Shown: piece after piece, positions 33,828 through 44,114 of the stretch | Layout: every line of letters begins with the position of its first letter | How positions within the stretch are numbered: the stretch's first letter is position 1 | Notes under the pieces: model-generated | What the model saw: only the letters and a program-made list of their open reading frames with translations | Told to the model about the DNA's origin: nothing | Databases searched by the model: none | Translations under genes and position numbers: made by a program | Assembly: GCA_015075405.1 (NCBI GenBank) | Contig: JABTUK010000001.1 | Coordinates: 744,001 to 808,000 of the forward strand | From: Anaerolineales bacterium | Lineage (GTDB): Bacteria; Chloroflexota; Anaerolineae; 4572-78; J111 | Reading direction: 5' to 3' | DNA length: 64,000 bases

Positions 33828-34583
33828 CTATTTATTAAGAGGCAAGGGGGGGATGTCGGCCAGGGCGTAACCACCACCGCGGGCCGTGAGGACGTAATCG
33901 GAGCCTAGTTTGCGCCGCAGGCGACTGATATGAACTCGGAGCGTTTCTTGAGCCTGGGCGTCGCTGGCATCGTAGCCTAAACCGGTGAGGATTAGCTCTT
34001 TAACCGAGACAGGTTGACCAGGAGACCGGGCTAAAATCTCCAGGAGGGTGTATTCCGTAGGGGTGAGGGAAAGACGCCGGCCGGCCAATGAAACAACGTG
34101 AGAGCCAAGCTCGATCACCAAGGCCCCGGAGTGGACCACATTAGCAGAAGGCGGTTCAGCAGAAGACGGCAAATTTGTTTCTATCGCATGAACTAGCTGG
34201 CGCTGTTGAGCCAGCGCCGCTTTTTTGGCCAAGGCCCGATTGGCGCAAGCGATAATATCGCTAACCGAGCAAGGTTTCTGTAAATAGTCAAACGCGCCCT
34301 GGCGCACAGCCTCAATGGCCGAATCTATCGAGGCGTAAGCAGTCATAATAATAATCATTAGCTCGGGCCAGCGTTCTTTGGCCTGACGCATCACCGTCAG
34401 TCCGTCCAGCCCGACCATCCGCAAATCGAGCAGCATGACATCGTAAGAGGTTTTGTCCAGCATGGCCAGAGCAGTTTCCCCGGAGCCGGCCTCATCTACC
34501 AACCAACCCGCTTGAGTAAAACCGTCGGCTGTAAAGAAACGCAAGGCTTCTTCGTCATCTACAATCAAAATTCTGCCGGCCAT
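33828..34583 (-). CDS. OmpR-type response regulator
   Basis: A 251-aa two-component regulator. Receiver domain at residues 3-120 (acidic pair Asp9/Asp10, phospho-acceptor Asp53 in VMLLDLRM, Lys in YLQKPCS), then a winged-helix Trans_reg_C domain at about 155-245 (LTPTEYTLLEILARSPGQPVS). ATG follows the stop of the kinase gene with no gap (TAAATG), so they form a cognate pair. It binds DNA near its target promoters; targets unknown. Confidence 0.93.
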   Translation of the reverse strand: MAGRILIVDDEEALRFFTADGFTQAGWLVDEAGSGETALAMLDKTSYDVMLLDLRMVGLDGLTVMRQAKERWPELMIIIMTAYASIDSAIEAVRQGAFDYLQKPCSVSDIIACANRALAKKAALAQQRQLVHAIETNLPSSAEPPSANVVHSGALVIELGSHVVSLAGRRLSLTPTEYTLLEILARSPGQPVSVKELILTGLGYDASDAQAQETLRVHISRLRRKLGSDYVLTARGGGYALADIPPLPLNK

Positions 34584-37328
34584 TTACGCATCTCCTGGGA
34601 GAGGCAGGTTAATGGTAAACTTTGTACCCGCTCCCGCCTCGCTCCAAACAGTAATGTTCCCCCCATGATACTCGATAATTTGCTTGATAATGTATAAACC
34701 CAGGCCCGTGCCCCTAGTTTTTGTAGTGAAAAAAGGCTCAAAAATTCTGGATAAATGTTCCAACGGCATCCCCGGCCCATTATCGGCAAAGGTAATAACT
34801 TGATTTTGACCCATCAACGCCACGCTGATAGATATTTCGCCACCGGGCGACAAAACATCAACGCTGTTACTGATAAGGTTAGAAAAGACACGGGCCATTT
34901 GGTCAGGGTCCAAAAGCAAAGGAGGCAAGGTAGGGGCAAACTCCAGGTGACACACAATCTTTTTAGTGGTCAAAAGCAATTGCCAGTGCGATACTTCAGC
35001 CTCGATCACGGTTTGGAGGAAACCCGGCGCTAGAGTCGGTTGAGGAGCGCGGACGACATAAAGGATGTCCTCGACGATACGATTGATGCGCTCCATGCTG
35101 GTCTGCATCAAAACCGCGCCCTGCCGGCGCGGGTCGGTTTCAGGCACACCGCGCAGTAAATATTCGACCCCCATTTGAATGGCCATGAGGGGATTACGCA
35201 GCTCATGGGCTATGGTGGCCGCCATCTGCCCCAAGGCCGCCAGCCGCTCACCCTGGATGAGTTGAGCCTGGGTATCTTTTAGCTCGGCAAAAAGGCGGGC
35301 GTTGTTAATAGCCTGAGCCACTTGATGGGCAAAGGCTTGCACCAGGTTGGCATCGGCTTCGGCAAAGGTGTGGGGCAGGTGGCGATCAACAGCTAAATAG
35401 CCGATAATTTGTTGGGCCACCAACAACGGCGCGCCAATCCAGCCTCTGATTTTTTCCGATCCGGGCCGGGCCTGGTAGCGATGATCGGCGTGGGTATCCC
35501 CAATCAAGATGTAACTTTTCTGGGTCAGCATCTCTTGAAAAAGAACATCTTCGGCCAAAGCGTAACGGTGGCTGATGACATCTACCTCAAAACCACGAGC
35601 GGCTTCTATGATTAAATAATCGTCCTTGATGAGAAAGATGGTGGCTGAGTCATAGGGAATGAGTTGCTGTAATTTGAGCAAGATATGGTCCAGCAATTCT
35701 CCCGGTGAAAAGGTCAGGCTAACCGAGGCGACCACTTCGGCCAGGATGGTGGCTATTTCGCGTTGGCGTTGTTCCTCTTTAACTTTCTCGGCCAACTCAA
35801 CCGCATACTGCTGCGCTTGTTGGTAAGCCTGACGTTTCTCAGCCTCAACCCGCTTGCGCTCGGTAATATCGCGGATGATCCCCTGAGTGGCCAGCCCGCC
35901 ACGATAGGCCAGATATGAGACGGTTAATTCCAGATCAATCTCATCGCCACTCTTGTTCAGCGTGGTAAACTCATAATGGGGCCGCAGGGATTGGCCTTGA
36001 GCCACACGGCTAATCAGTTCTTTCACCAGGGGGCGGCTTTGGGGGGCGACTAAATTAGCAAAAACAAAATCGGGTGCGCCGATCACATCTTTTTGGGTGA
36101 CACTAAAGAGCTTCTCAAAGCGCCGGTTGACCATTTCAAATTTACCTTCATAGGTGAGGTAGATAGCGTCGTTGGATTGCTGGATCAGGGTACGGTACTT
36201 CAGTTCATTCTCGCGCAGCGCATTTTCCGCTTGCTCACGTTCAGTAATATCGCGCAGAATGGCTCGACACCCGGCAAAACGACCGTTTTCAAAGTACGGA
36301 TTGAGATTCCCTTCCACCACAAGTTTACGCCCGGTTTTGGTGGTAAAAACCAGGCGCTGGTTGACAAAATGCTGCCCCTCCTTGATTTGTTGAAATATAT
36401 CTTGCCAAAGGGCAAGCTGCCCTGGGTGAATAACCGCCTCAAAGTAAAGATCGGGCACTTCAGCGGCGCTGTACTCCAGCGTTTCTAACCAGGAACGGTT
36501 AACGTAACCCAACCGGCCGGCTGCTGTGACGCTCTGAATAAGATCGTGGGCATTATCAAATAAATCCTGGTAGCGCTCTTCCGACTGGCGTAGGGCTGCG
36601 GTCCGTTCCTCTACGCGCTGTTCCAGTTCGGCATAAGCTTGTTGGAGGGCCAACTCGGCCTGTTTACGCTCGGCTAATTCCAGTTGAACAGCCTGATACA
36701 AGTGGGCGTTCTCAATAGCTACCGCAATCTGGTTGGCTACAGTTTCGACAACAAGAATATCACTCTCGTTGAAACTGCCCAAATGGGGGCTTTGCAGATC
36801 GAGGGCGCCCAATGTTTGATCGCCCACTTTAATAGGGACGCATAGTTCAGCCTGGGTAATAGTGTGCTCGGCGATCAGGGAAATATATCTTGGCTCAAGG
36901 CTCACATCATTGGCAATTATTTTTTCGCCATGGGTTATTACCCAACCAATCATACCCTGGCTTAAATACTGGCAATGACCCGCTGGAAAATAGCTGGCAT
37001 ACGAGCCGGCCACAGCCTTTAAGTGAGCAACATCACCCTCAACCAGAAATAAAGCGACATGGTGGTAATCAAACGTTTCCTGCACCAGGCAAGCCGCTCG
37101 TTCCAGCAACCTGTCCAATTCAAGCACAGCCGCAATTTTGCTGCCAATATCATTGATCAGGGCTAATTGAGCCGCTCGATGGGCCAAAGCCGCTTCAACT
37201 CGTCTGCGCTCGATTATCTCCTCGTTGAGGTCACGCGCATAGCTTATGGCCTGCTGGTAGGCAAGTTCTAATTCTTGTAGGCTGTTGTCCAAGGACAAAT
37301 TATCGGCTTGACCGACTAAACTACCCAT
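34584..37328 (-). CDS. Soluble multi-sensor histidine kinase (GAF-PAS-PAS-GAF)
   Basis: A 914-aa cytoplasmic kinase without membrane segments. Order: N-terminal coiled coil (about 15-50), GAF (about 55-205), coiled coil (about 210-250), PAS (about 255-370), PAS (about 375-490), GAF (about 530-670), HisKA with phospho-acceptor His708 ([11 protein letters not shown]), and HATPase (N box [10 protein letters not shown]1 [12 protein letters not shown] box [18 protein letters not shown]). Such architecture senses small ligands or redox state. It phosphorylates the immediately following regulator. GGGGA precedes the ATG. Confidence 0.94.
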   Translation of the reverse strand: MGSLVGQADNLSLDNSLQELELAYQQAISYARDLNEEIIERRRVEAALAHRAAQLALINDIGSKIAAVLELDRLLERAACLVQETFDYHHVALFLVEGDVAHLKAVAGSYASYFPAGHCQYLSQGMIGWVITHGEKIIANDVSLEPRYISLIAEHTITQAELCVPIKVGDQTLGALDLQSPHLGSFNESDILVVETVANQIAVAIENAHLYQAVQLELAERKQAELALQQAYAELEQRVEERTAALRQSEERYQDLFDNAHDLIQSVTAAGRLGYVNRSWLETLEYSAAEVPDLYFEAVIHPGQLALWQDIFQQIKEGQHFVNQRLVFTTKTGRKLVVEGNLNPYFENGRFAGCRAILRDITEREQAENALRENELKYRTLIQQSNDAIYLTYEGKFEMVNRRFEKLFSVTQKDVIGAPDFVFANLVAPQSRPLVKELISRVAQGQSLRPHYEFTTLNKSGDEIDLELTVSYLAYRGGLATQGIIRDITERKRVEAEKRQAYQQAQQYAVELAEKVKEEQRQREIATILAEVVASVSLTFSPGELLDHILLKLQQLIPYDSATIFLIKDDYLIIEAARGFEVDVISHRYALAEDVLFQEMLTQKSYILIGDTHADHRYQARPGSEKIRGWIGAPLLVAQQIIGYLAVDRHLPHTFAEADANLVQAFAHQVAQAINNARLFAELKDTQAQLIQGERLAALGQMAATIAHELRNPLMAIQMGVEYLLRGVPETDPRRQGAVLMQTSMERINRIVEDILYVVRAPQPTLAPGFLQTVIEAEVSHWQLLLTTKKIVCHLEFAPTLPPLLLDPDQMARVFSNLISNSVDVLSPGGEISISVALMGQNQVITFADNGPGMPLEHLSRIFEPFFTTKTRGTGLGLYIIKQIIEYHGGNITVWSEAGAGTKFTINLPLPGDA

Positions 37329-37453
37329 ACTTCCCCTGGATAAACTGGTAATCCATCTCCCGTTATATAGGATAACACTTTTATGGGTTAGCGTAAATAG
37401 GCCAGTGGTTCAAGTGCAGCCTTTGAATTTTGTTCAGGAGATTGATTTCTCTA

Positions 37454-38806
37454 TCAGTTCGATGGGGATTCTATAGCAGGCGATTGAACCGCCGCCGGCG
37501 TCGGGGCGGATGGAGTTTGGGGGGGGTGGGTTTGCTGCATGAGCGCAAAAGAGGTTGCGCCGCTTTTGACCGTGACCGGCACGACCAACTGGCGGCCATC
37601 GAAGGTGGTTTTGAGCAGATATTTGCCAGCAGGCACGTCGGCAAAGGTGAAAGTTTCAAAATACTGGTCGTCGGAATTGACCTGGTGATCGGGATAGGTA
37701 AAAGTTTCCCGCCAGAAGCGGTTGGGGTCGTCGGCCTGGTGCAGGGTAACAAGCTGCACCGGCGCCAAAAAGTTTTGATAATCCACCACCCGCCCGGCGA
37801 TCACGCCGTAGCCGGGATCGGGCCGCAGCCACAAATCGGGGTTGCGGGTATCGTTGTAGGTTGTGCCCCCTAAACGCACTTCCAGATGCAAGTGCGGCCC
37901 GGTTGCCACCCCCAGCCCGCCGACCAGGGCAATCGGCTGACCGGCTGTGACCGGCTGCCCCACCCTCACCAACGTCTTCGAGACGTGTCCATAGAGTGTA
38001 TAAACCGGCTTATCCTGCCACCGCTGCGCGTGCTCGATGACCACCGCCTGGCCGTAGAAATCGGGCCAGGGGCCAAGCTGGGTGGCCTGGGTTGTATCCG
38101 GCCCGGCATGGACCACCACCCCATCACCAACGGCGATGATCGGCTGGCCGCCAAAACTTTGAATGTCAATCCCAAAATGCCAGAAATATTTGCCCCCGGC
38201 ATTGGTGCCGTAGGGATAGTAGAAACTACCCCAATTGGGATAGGCTTCGGTGAAGGGCCGGGTAAACCAGAAGTGATCGCTCGCCTGCCGGTAATCGGGA
38301 ATATCGGCGGGGACGGCGACGGTACGCGGCAGCGGGGTTGGCGTAATGGTCGGCGGGGGGGTAGTGGCCGAGGTTATGACGCTGGTGTTGGTCAGAGCCG
38401 CCGTATCCGTCAGGGCCAGGGTAACAGTCAATGGATCTTCCGGGGCCGGGGTAGCCGTTTCGACAACCAGCGGCGTGGCGGTGGGGGTAAAGGTGGGGGT
38501 GGGCGGTTCCAGGGTAAAGGTGGACGTGCTGGTAGCGGTCGGCGTATGAGTTGGGGTAGGGGTGTTTGTTACCGTAGGCGTAGAAGTGGGTGTAAATGTT
38601 GAGGTGGGCGTTGGGGTAGGCGTTGGGGTGAAAGTAGGCGGTTTGGTGGGTGTTTTGGTTGAAGTAGCGGTGGCCGCGGCCAGAGCGTTAGCCAGGTTGG
38701 CCTGGTTCACGCCAATAATAACAATGACTAACACGGTCAAGACGACGCCAACGGTGACGCCCAGGACGATCCAGGTGGTTTGCTTATCGAGGGTGGGGAA
38801 CAACAA
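37454..38806 (-). CDS. Membrane-anchored M23 peptidase with Pro/Thr linker
   Basis: A 450-aa protein with TTG start preceded by GGAG at 8-nt spacing. Membrane segment at about 12-34, a TPT-rich linker to about residue 170, then a LytM/M23 domain (HFGIDIQSFGG, GHVSKTLVRVGQPVTAGQ, ATGPHLHLEVRLG with the HxH zinc ligands) and a C-terminal beta domain of about 100 aa. Peptidoglycan hydrolase or, since the linker is long, a cell-wall-spanning regulator. It follows the FHA-propeller gene on the same strand across a repeat array. Confidence 0.88.
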   Translation of the reverse strand: MLFPTLDKQTTWIVLGVTVGVVLTVLVIVIIGVNQANLANALAAATATSTKTPTKPPTFTPTPTPTPTSTFTPTSTPTVTNTPTPTHTPTATSTSTFTLEPPTPTFTPTATPLVVETATPAPEDPLTVTLALTDTAALTNTSVITSATTPPPTITPTPLPRTVAVPADIPDYRQASDHFWFTRPFTEAYPNWGSFYYPYGTNAGGKYFWHFGIDIQSFGGQPIIAVGDGVVVHAGPDTTQATQLGPWPDFYGQAVVIEHAQRWQDKPVYTLYGHVSKTLVRVGQPVTAGQPIALVGGLGVATGPHLHLEVRLGGTTYNDTRNPDLWLRPDPGYGVIAGRVVDYQNFLAPVQLVTLHQADDPNRFWRETFTYPDHQVNSDDQYFETFTFADVPAGKYLLKTTFDGRQLVVPVTVKSGATSFALMQQTHPPQTPSAPTPAAVQSPAIESPSN

Positions 38807-38828
38807 GGGAGTCTCCAGGGGAATGGTT

Positions 38829-38923
38829 CAAGTAAGAAATAAGAAATTAAGAGATAAGAAATAAGAAATTAGAGTTAAGCGGCAAACAACTTTTTCACTT
38901 CTCATTTCTTATTTCTTATTTTT
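38829..38923. repeat. AAGAAAT / ATTTCTT stuttered inverted array
   Basis: About five AAGAAAT-type units (38834-38872) and their inverse (38897-38923) flank a short loop. The array starts one base after the TAA of the FHA-propeller gene and ends before the M23 ribosome-binding site. Confidence 0.8.
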
Positions 38924-38924
38924 G

Positions 38925-41222
38925 TTACGGGGCCCAATCAATGTTTTCTTCGGTCCAACTGCGGCTGTTGATGGGGTCGAGTTGAACCGTCCCATCAATG
39001 GAGCCGCCGATGGCAAAGAGGCGGCGTTGGTTGCCACCATCGGGGTCCATATCCCAAATGCTCCATTCACCGTCTCGGTTGGCCGCAAAGGCAATTTTGG
39101 TCCCATCCGGCGACCAGGTCGGCAGGCCATCGTTGGCCGGGTCTGAGGTAAGGGCGCTGATGGGGCCGCCGTCAATGCCAACCGAGTAGATTTCCCAGTT
39201 GCCGCTGCGTTTGGACATAAATACAACAGTGGAGCCGTCGGGCGAAATTTCCGGGTTGGTATCGGTGGGATGGTCGCTCAGAATGACCGGGTTGGCTCCG
39301 TCAATATTGCTGCGGATAACGCCACATTTGCCGCCCAGGCAACTACTGTAAACGAATCGCTGGCCGTCGGGCGACCACTTGGCCGACTCGCCCTGGATCG
39401 GGAAGCCTTCCCGCCGCATGACTTCACCTACCCCATTGACCACGCGATAAACCGCCGGCTCTTTGCCGCCCACCCGTGAATGGAAGATCAGACTTTTGTC
39501 TACGGGCGAAAATTGGGGGCGAGCCGACTCAAAGAAGGGATTGAACTGCCAGGCGTCGCCGCCGCTCAAGGAGCGGGCGAAGAGACCCCGGTTATCGGGC
39601 TGCCAGGAGCGATAAGCCAAATCAGCCCCATCGGCGCTTAAGGCCGGCTGGCTGGCATCTTTTTGGACCAACTCTTTGCCGGCCCCATTGAAGGCGTCGG
39701 CGATATAAATATCATAAATCCCGCGAGCCGCATCAAAAACAGGGAAGATAATGCGCCCGGTCACTTCTTTTTCACCGCGAGCCAGGGTTTGGTCACGCGA
39801 GGCATATTCGGGCAGGGGAACCGGCGTGGCGGTGGGTTCCTCGGTTGGTTCGGCTGTGGGTTCCTCAGTGGGTTCGGCGGTAGGTTCGAGGGAGGCTTCA
39901 GCTTCAACCGTTGCTTCGGCCTCGGCTGTGGTTTCGGCGGTGGGCGTGGGGGTCGCTGTTGGCGGCAGCGGCGTCGCAGCGGGTAGGGTGGCCGTCGGCG
40001 GCAGGCCACGCGGGCGGGTGGCGGTAGGTAATAATGTGATTTCTTGAGTGGGAGGAGTCCACAGTTTTAAATTATCAAAGCTGACCCACACCAGCGGCTC
40101 GCTAAAGGTGCCGGCAAAAAAGCCAAAGTTACCGTGCGAGAGCGAGTCGTCCTCAACCGAAGCCAACTGCTGGCCGTTGGCCCAGATGGTGAGATGCGGC
40201 CCAAACGCCGAGACCTTGAGAATGTTGGCCGATTTGCCTTTGTTGATAAAAGGCGAAGCGGTCCAGTCAACCAGCGTGGCCCATTCCCCCTTAACAAATT
40301 TACTGAGCAAGTAATAACCATCGCCGGAAATATCAAAGCGATAGAAATTTTCGCGGTCCTGAAAGCGGAAAAGCAGGCCATAGCCGTTGCTGTCGGCGCC
40401 ATCTTCCAGCTTGGCCTCAACCTCGACTTCAAAATCGGCCACATCGCGGTTGGCCAGGCCCCAGGCCACCAGGTTGCTGGTGGTCACTTCGATCTGATAG
40501 CGGTTGTTGCCGTACTGTTTGGTGGTGTAGGCGTCAAAAGCGTCGTCCCAACCGCTGAAAGAGTCGCCAAAATCATCCTCGTAAATCAGGGCCATGTCGG
40601 CCGGGCGGTTGGGCGCTTCGGCGGGCGGCTGGCTGTCGCCGCTGCTGGAGTCCACAATGGCGGCGGGTGTGCCGGCCTCGGTCGCGGTTTCCTCACCGGC
40701 AGGGGGACGGCTAAAGATGAAGTACAAAATAGCCGCTGCGACCAAAAAGAGTAACAGAATAAAACCGCCGGCAATCCAGGCCAACCGGGGCAACCCCGGC
40801 GCAGGCGGCGAAACTGCTGCGCTGGGCGGGGGCGTAATGACAGGCATGGGCGCAGTTCTGGCCGGGGCCGGTTCGGTCACGGCTGTGCCCGGCATATTGA
40901 GCACCAACTCCGTTTCGCCCAGGCTGATCCGGTCGCCGGATTTGAGCGGGGTTGGCTCGGTGACGACAGTCCCGTTCAGATAGGTATGGTTAGAGCTGCC
41001 CAGGTCGGTTAGCAGCCATTGGCCCGCTTCCATGGAGATTTGGGCGTGGTAGCGGGACATTTTGGGGTCGAGAATAATAATGTCGTTATCCTGTTCACGG
41101 CCAATGCGGGTGGTCAGTTTGACTTTGAACGTTTCACCCACATTTTCGCCCCGGACAACTTCTAACTTAGGAGCCATTGACGGCCCAACCTGGGTGGCTG
41201 CGCCGTGTTGTTTTTCTTCCAT
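38925..41222 (-). CDS. FHA-domain membrane protein with extracellular beta-sandwich and TolB-like propeller
   Basis: A 765-aa protein. Cytoplasmic FHA domain at about 17-110 (IGREQDNDIIILDPKMSRYHAQI, SSNHTYLNGTVV), which binds phospho-threonine peptides; Pro/Ala linker; membrane helix at about 148-172; an extracellular laminin-G/DUF1080-like beta-sandwich at about 205-395 (DDFGDSFSGWDDAFDAYTT, YGLLFRFQDRENFYRFDISG); Glu/Pro/Thr linker (about 400-480); and six or so PD40 blades. It could couple Ser/Thr kinase signalling inside to a surface glycan or protein. The kinase is not in the window. Promoter at 41556-41584 leaves a leader of about 330 nt. Confidence 0.87.
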   Translation of the reverse strand: MEEKQHGAATQVGPSMAPKLEVVRGENVGETFKVKLTTRIGREQDNDIIILDPKMSRYHAQISMEAGQWLLTDLGSSNHTYLNGTVVTEPTPLKSGDRISLGETELVLNMPGTAVTEPAPARTAPMPVITPPPSAAVSPPAPGLPRLAWIAGGFILLLFLVAAAILYFIFSRPPAGEETATEAGTPAAIVDSSSGDSQPPAEAPNRPADMALIYEDDFGDSFSGWDDAFDAYTTKQYGNNRYQIEVTTSNLVAWGLANRDVADFEVEVEAKLEDGADSNGYGLLFRFQDRENFYRFDISGDGYYLLSKFVKGEWATLVDWTASPFINKGKSANILKVSAFGPHLTIWANGQQLASVEDDSLSHGNFGFFAGTFSEPLVWVSFDNLKLWTPPTQEITLLPTATRPRGLPPTATLPAATPLPPTATPTPTAETTAEAEATVEAEASLEPTAEPTEEPTAEPTEEPTATPVPLPEYASRDQTLARGEKEVTGRIIFPVFDAARGIYDIYIADAFNGAGKELVQKDASQPALSADGADLAYRSWQPDNRGLFARSLSGGDAWQFNPFFESARPQFSPVDKSLIFHSRVGGKEPAVYRVVNGVGEVMRREGFPIQGESAKWSPDGQRFVYSSCLGGKCGVIRSNIDGANPVILSDHPTDTNPEISPDGSTVVFMSKRSGNWEIYSVGIDGGPISALTSDPANDGLPTWSPDGTKIAFAANRDGEWSIWDMDPDGGNQRRLFAIGGSIDGTVQLDPINSRSWTEENIDWAP

Positions 41223-41258
41223 AAAAGCAACTTTCTCTTCATCCTCTGTAACGGCTTA

Positions 41259-41397
41259 GCCATGTCATTTCGACCGCAGGGAGAAATCCCCGATATCTTA
41301 CTTTCATGTGTTATGTCTTGAAGATTTCTCGACCCTTCGACTTCGCTCAGGGCAAGCTCTTCGGTCTCGAAATGACATGAGCCTGAGTAGTAATCAG
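41259..41397. repeat. TCATTTCGACCG inverted repeat, copy 1 of 3
   Basis: Starts GCCATGTCATTTCGACCGCAG and ends CGGTCTCGAAATGACATGAG, then CCTGAGTAGTAATCAG. Copies 2 (44553-44666) and 3 (46287-46432) share the same ends but differ in the interior, which carries GACTTCGCTCAGGGC-type modules. The remainder of the 379-bp gap (41398-41555) shows only AT-rich sequence. Confidence 0.78.
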
Positions 41398-41555
41398 CCT
41401 CTTTTATTCTTGTCAAGCCCTGGGCTGAAACAAGAAATAGGGGTCATCTTCTCACAAAGAAGTATAAAGGTATACTAAAAATAAAGGAAAACCTTCATCT
41501 TTCTGGGGGCAACCATGTGGATAGGAATTGAATGACTCTGGAAATCCAATGCCCA

Positions 41556-41584
41556 ATTATAGCAGAGGCCAGCAGGGGCGTCAA
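41556..41584 (-). promoter_or_regulatory. Sigma-70-type promoter for the FHA-propeller gene
   Basis: On the minus strand TTGACG (41584-41579), 17-bp spacer, TATAAT (41561-41556). It lies 18 bp beyond the stop of the cyclase gene and reads toward 41222; the transcript leader would contain the TCATTTCGACCG repeat. Confidence 0.68.
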
Positions 41585-41601
41585 AAGAAAATGAAAAGGG
41601 G

Positions 41602-42228
41602 TTAGCCGCGCAAAACAGCCCGCACCGGCGAGCCATCGCCGCCTTCGATTTTGAGCGGCAAGGCGATCAATTCGTAATTGCCATCAGGAACCCCGGTCAG
41701 CAGCAGCCCTTCGAGGATGGCGATGCGGTGGCGGCGGAGGGCTTTGTGCCCCGGCAGGGTTTTGCTATTCATATCATCCATCGAGGGCGCGTCGGAGCCA
41801 AACAGAACAACGCCATACCGGGCCATCAGCTCAGCCAGTTCCGGCGAAGGATAGACAAATTCCGTCGGAAATTGGTCAACAGGCTTGTCGCTGGCAACCG
41901 AATGAACCAGCAGCCGTTCGACTCTGCTCCAGTCCAAACCGGGGAAATCCGCCGCCGTTAACGGGCCGGCTTCTCGCTGCACCGTCACCACCGTCGCCGG
42001 GCCGATGTATGCCTCCAGCAGCACGGCTTCCATCGTCAAATCGTCGTCAAGAAAGTGATAAGGCGCGTCCACGTGCGTGCCCATATGGCTGCTCATGGTC
42101 AGAGTGGTCAGGTTGATGGAGGAGCCGTCTTTGATAGCGGTGATAACCTCAGCCGAGAAAGGCGTGTCGCCGGGCCAGACGGCCAGGGAAGGATTGATGG
42201 TGCGGGTGATGTCGAAGATTTTTGTCAT
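41602..42228 (-). CDS. Cyclase-family / kynurenine formamidase-like metal hydrolase
   Basis: A 208-aa enzyme with the intact metal motif SHMGTHVDAPYHF (HxGTHxDxPxH) and the later GSDAPSMDDMNSKTLPGHKAL region carrying further ligands. The family hydrolyses amide or ester bonds in small acids (for example N-formylkynurenine); the N-terminal ITRTINPSLAVWPGD is typical. GGGAGAAAC precedes the ATG. It is the last gene of a minus-strand set with MaoC and PfkB genes. In contrast to the homologue at 26815, all metal ligands are present. Confidence 0.87.
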   Translation of the reverse strand: MTKIFDITRTINPSLAVWPGDTPFSAEVITAIKDGSSINLTTLTMSSHMGTHVDAPYHFLDDDLTMEAVLLEAYIGPATVVTVQREAGPLTAADFPGLDWSRVERLLVHSVASDKPVDQFPTEFVYPSPELAELMARYGVVLFGSDAPSMDDMNSKTLPGHKALRRHRIAILEGLLLTGVPDGNYELIALPLKIEGGDGSPVRAVLRG

Positions 42229-42232
42229 GTTT

Positions 42233-42290
42233 CTCCCGATGAGGCGAAGAGGCGACAGAATGTTTTTTCGCCTCCTCGCCTCATCATCTC
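42233..42290. repeat. GAGGCGAAGAGGCGA inverted array
   Basis: GATGAGGCGAAGAGGCGAC is answered by TCGCCTCCTCGCCTCATC. On the minus strand it starts at the TGA stop of the MaoC gene and ends at the cyclase ribosome-binding site. Confidence 0.75.
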
Positions 42291-42747
42291 ACCCCGCCCG
42301 CGATTTAATCAACATGCGCCACTCGCCTTTATGCACCAGTTCATCGTGCTGATTGAGCACACGGGCTTCAAATGTGACCAACCCGCCGCCCAGGGCACGC
42401 ATAAGCTTGGTTTCAACCACCTTGATCTGCACCTGAATCGTATCCCCAATCAAAACCGGCTTGGTGAATTTCCAGGTCAGTTCACGGAAGGCCAGAGTGG
42501 TGCCGTCAATAAAACCCTGCTGCACCGCCAGCCCGCTGGCAATCGAAGCGACCAGCATGCCGTGAGCGACCCGCTGACCAAAGGGCGTGGCTTTGGCGCT
42601 TTCGGCGTCGGTGTGGATAAAGTTGAAGTCGCCCGACAGGCCGGCGAAATTGACAATATCGGTTTCGGTAATGGTTCGGGCTGCGGTGTAAATCTCCAGG
42701 CCGGGTTCAAATTCTTCAAAATGCATGCCGCGTGGGGCGAATTTCAT
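42289..42747 (-). CDS. MaoC-like (R)-specific enoyl hydratase/dehydratase
   Basis: A 152-aa hot-dog-fold protein. The catalytic hydratase motif is FAGLSGDFNFIHTDAESA (Asp and His of the family), followed by PFGQRVAHGMLVASIASGL. ATG 42747 after ACGGAGGATTGG is chosen; the longer frame upstream is repeat-derived. These enzymes hydrate enoyl-CoA or related acyl compounds. Its operon with a PfkB kinase and a cyclase does not point to a known pathway. Confidence 0.9.
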   Translation of the reverse strand: MKFAPRGMHFEEFEPGLEIYTAARTITETDIVNFAGLSGDFNFIHTDAESAKATPFGQRVAHGMLVASIASGLAVQQGFIDGTTLAFRELTWKFTKPVLIGDTIQVQIKVVETKLMRALGGGLVTFEARVLNQHDELVHKGEWRMLIKSRAG

Positions 42748-42773
42748 CCAATCCTCCGTCAGAAAAAGATGGG

Positions 42774-42846
42774 AACTATGGGAACTGAAGGAACTGAGGG
42801 AACTTTTTTCTTCCTTCAGTTCCCTCAAGTTCCCTCAGTTCCTTCC
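42774..42846. repeat. GGAACTGAGG stuttered inverted array
   Basis: GGGAACTATGGGAACTGAAG and GAACTGAGGGAAC are answered by TTCCTTCAGTTCCCTCAAG and TTCCCTCAGTTCC. Fills the gap between the PfkB and MaoC genes. Confidence 0.8.
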
Positions 42847-42860
42847 TGTTATACCAAGGT

Positions 42861-43796
42861 TCAGATTAGCAAATTGTCGTACAAAATGTCCAGGCTCAAA
42901 TCGCCACAGACGGTGTCGCTGCAAGCCAGGGTCATGGCGGCGGCGCTGGCCCCCAGGCGCACGGCCTCGTCGAGGGGGATGTTGTTGAGCAGGCCAAAGA
43001 CGACGGCGGCGGTGAGCGCATCGCCGGCCCCGGAGGGGTCCACGATATCGGTAGCCATAGCCGGGATATGGCCGCTGGCCCTGGCCGTAGCATAGACCAC
43101 GCCAGCTTCGGCCAGGGTAATAATGACAATTTTGACCCCGGCATTGACCAGGGTACGGGCGGCGGCAATCGCGCCGCTTTCGTCCTTGATCGTTTTGCCC
43201 GACAGGATTTCCGCTTCTAACACATTGGGAATGATCATGAACAAGTCGGGCAGATAAGCTTTTAAGCGTGAGGCCAGGAGATTGGAGGTGGGGTCGGCGC
43301 AAAGACGGACGCCGTATCGCTGCGCCACTTTGACCAGGGCGGCAATGGTCGCTTCCGGCAAATTGGCGTCAAAAACAACCATCGCCGCATTTTTGATGAG
43401 GCTGCGCCGCCGGTTGATGATCTGCGGGGTAATCAGCGCCAAAATTTCCATGTCGTCTACCGACATGACCAGGTTACCCCTTTCATCCAGTAGGGCGATG
43501 TAGGCCGCGGTATGGTATTCCGTAGAGATGATGAGATAATCGGTGTTGATACCCACCTCGCCCGCATTCGCCAAAATACGCTGGCCGGACCCGCCCGCGC
43601 CGATGGCCGAAAGCAAAACCGCTTCGATGCCCAGCCGGGCCAGGTTTTCGGCAATATTACGGGCCACCCCACCGACCGAAACACGGATGGTCCCGGGGGT
43701 GCTGCTGCCCAGCGTGAGCGGCGCATTCGCTTTGCCCTTCGAGTCGATCCCTGCCGCGCCGACAACCAGCACGTAGGGTTGAGTTGGTTCGGCCAT
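42861..43796 (-). CDS. PfkB-family carbohydrate kinase, pseudouridine-kinase-like
   Basis: A 311-aa ribokinase-fold enzyme. GGVARNIAENLARLG near the N-terminus is the form usual in pseudouridine kinases, and DIVDPSGAGDALTA (with the catalytic Asp) is the PfkB signature 2. It phosphorylates a sugar or nucleoside with ATP in the cytoplasm. No pseudouridine-5'-phosphate glycosidase gene is adjacent, so the substrate remains open. It heads the minus-strand set PfkB, MaoC, cyclase. Confidence 0.88.
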   Translation of the reverse strand: MAEPTQPYVLVVGAAGIDSKGKANAPLTLGSSTPGTIRVSVGGVARNIAENLARLGIEAVLLSAIGAGGSGQRILANAGEVGINTDYLIISTEYHTAAYIALLDERGNLVMSVDDMEILALITPQIINRRRSLIKNAAMVVFDANLPEATIAALVKVAQRYGVRLCADPTSNLLASRLKAYLPDLFMIIPNVLEAEILSGKTIKDESGAIAAARTLVNAGVKIVIITLAEAGVVYATARASGHIPAMATDIVDPSGAGDALTAAVVFGLLNNIPLDEAVRLGASAAAMTLACSDTVCGDLSLDILYDNLLI

Positions 43797-44114
43797 AGAT
43801 TTTGCCTACCCTAAGTAAACCTCTAGAATTTACTTCCCGTTTTGAATTCCTATGAGTTCCCTTAGTTCCCTGGGAACTCCTAGGAACTTGGGGAAACTTA
43901 TTTTTGGACAATCACTAAGGAGGTGTGAGACAGACTATACCACAGTCCCAGAGATTTTAGAAATTGTTAGCAAGCCTTCTCCCCTTATCGTTACTATTCT
44001 CCTATAGCGAAATCCGACCACCTGGCGGATACTCAAAGCATAGCAATCACCCCGATTGCTTCCGTCAGTTAATTACTCCACTATCACTTATAAAACAAAC
44101 TGGGGATGTTTGTT
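43797..44114. repeat. Divergent gap with GTTCCCTTAGTTCCC array
   Basis: GAGTTCCCTTAGTTCCCTGG and GGAACTCCTAGGAACTTGGG (43849-43900) form another stuttered palindrome of the GGAACT type. The remaining gap (43906-44114) lies between divergent genes and should contain both promoters; none is strong enough to call. Confidence 0.7.
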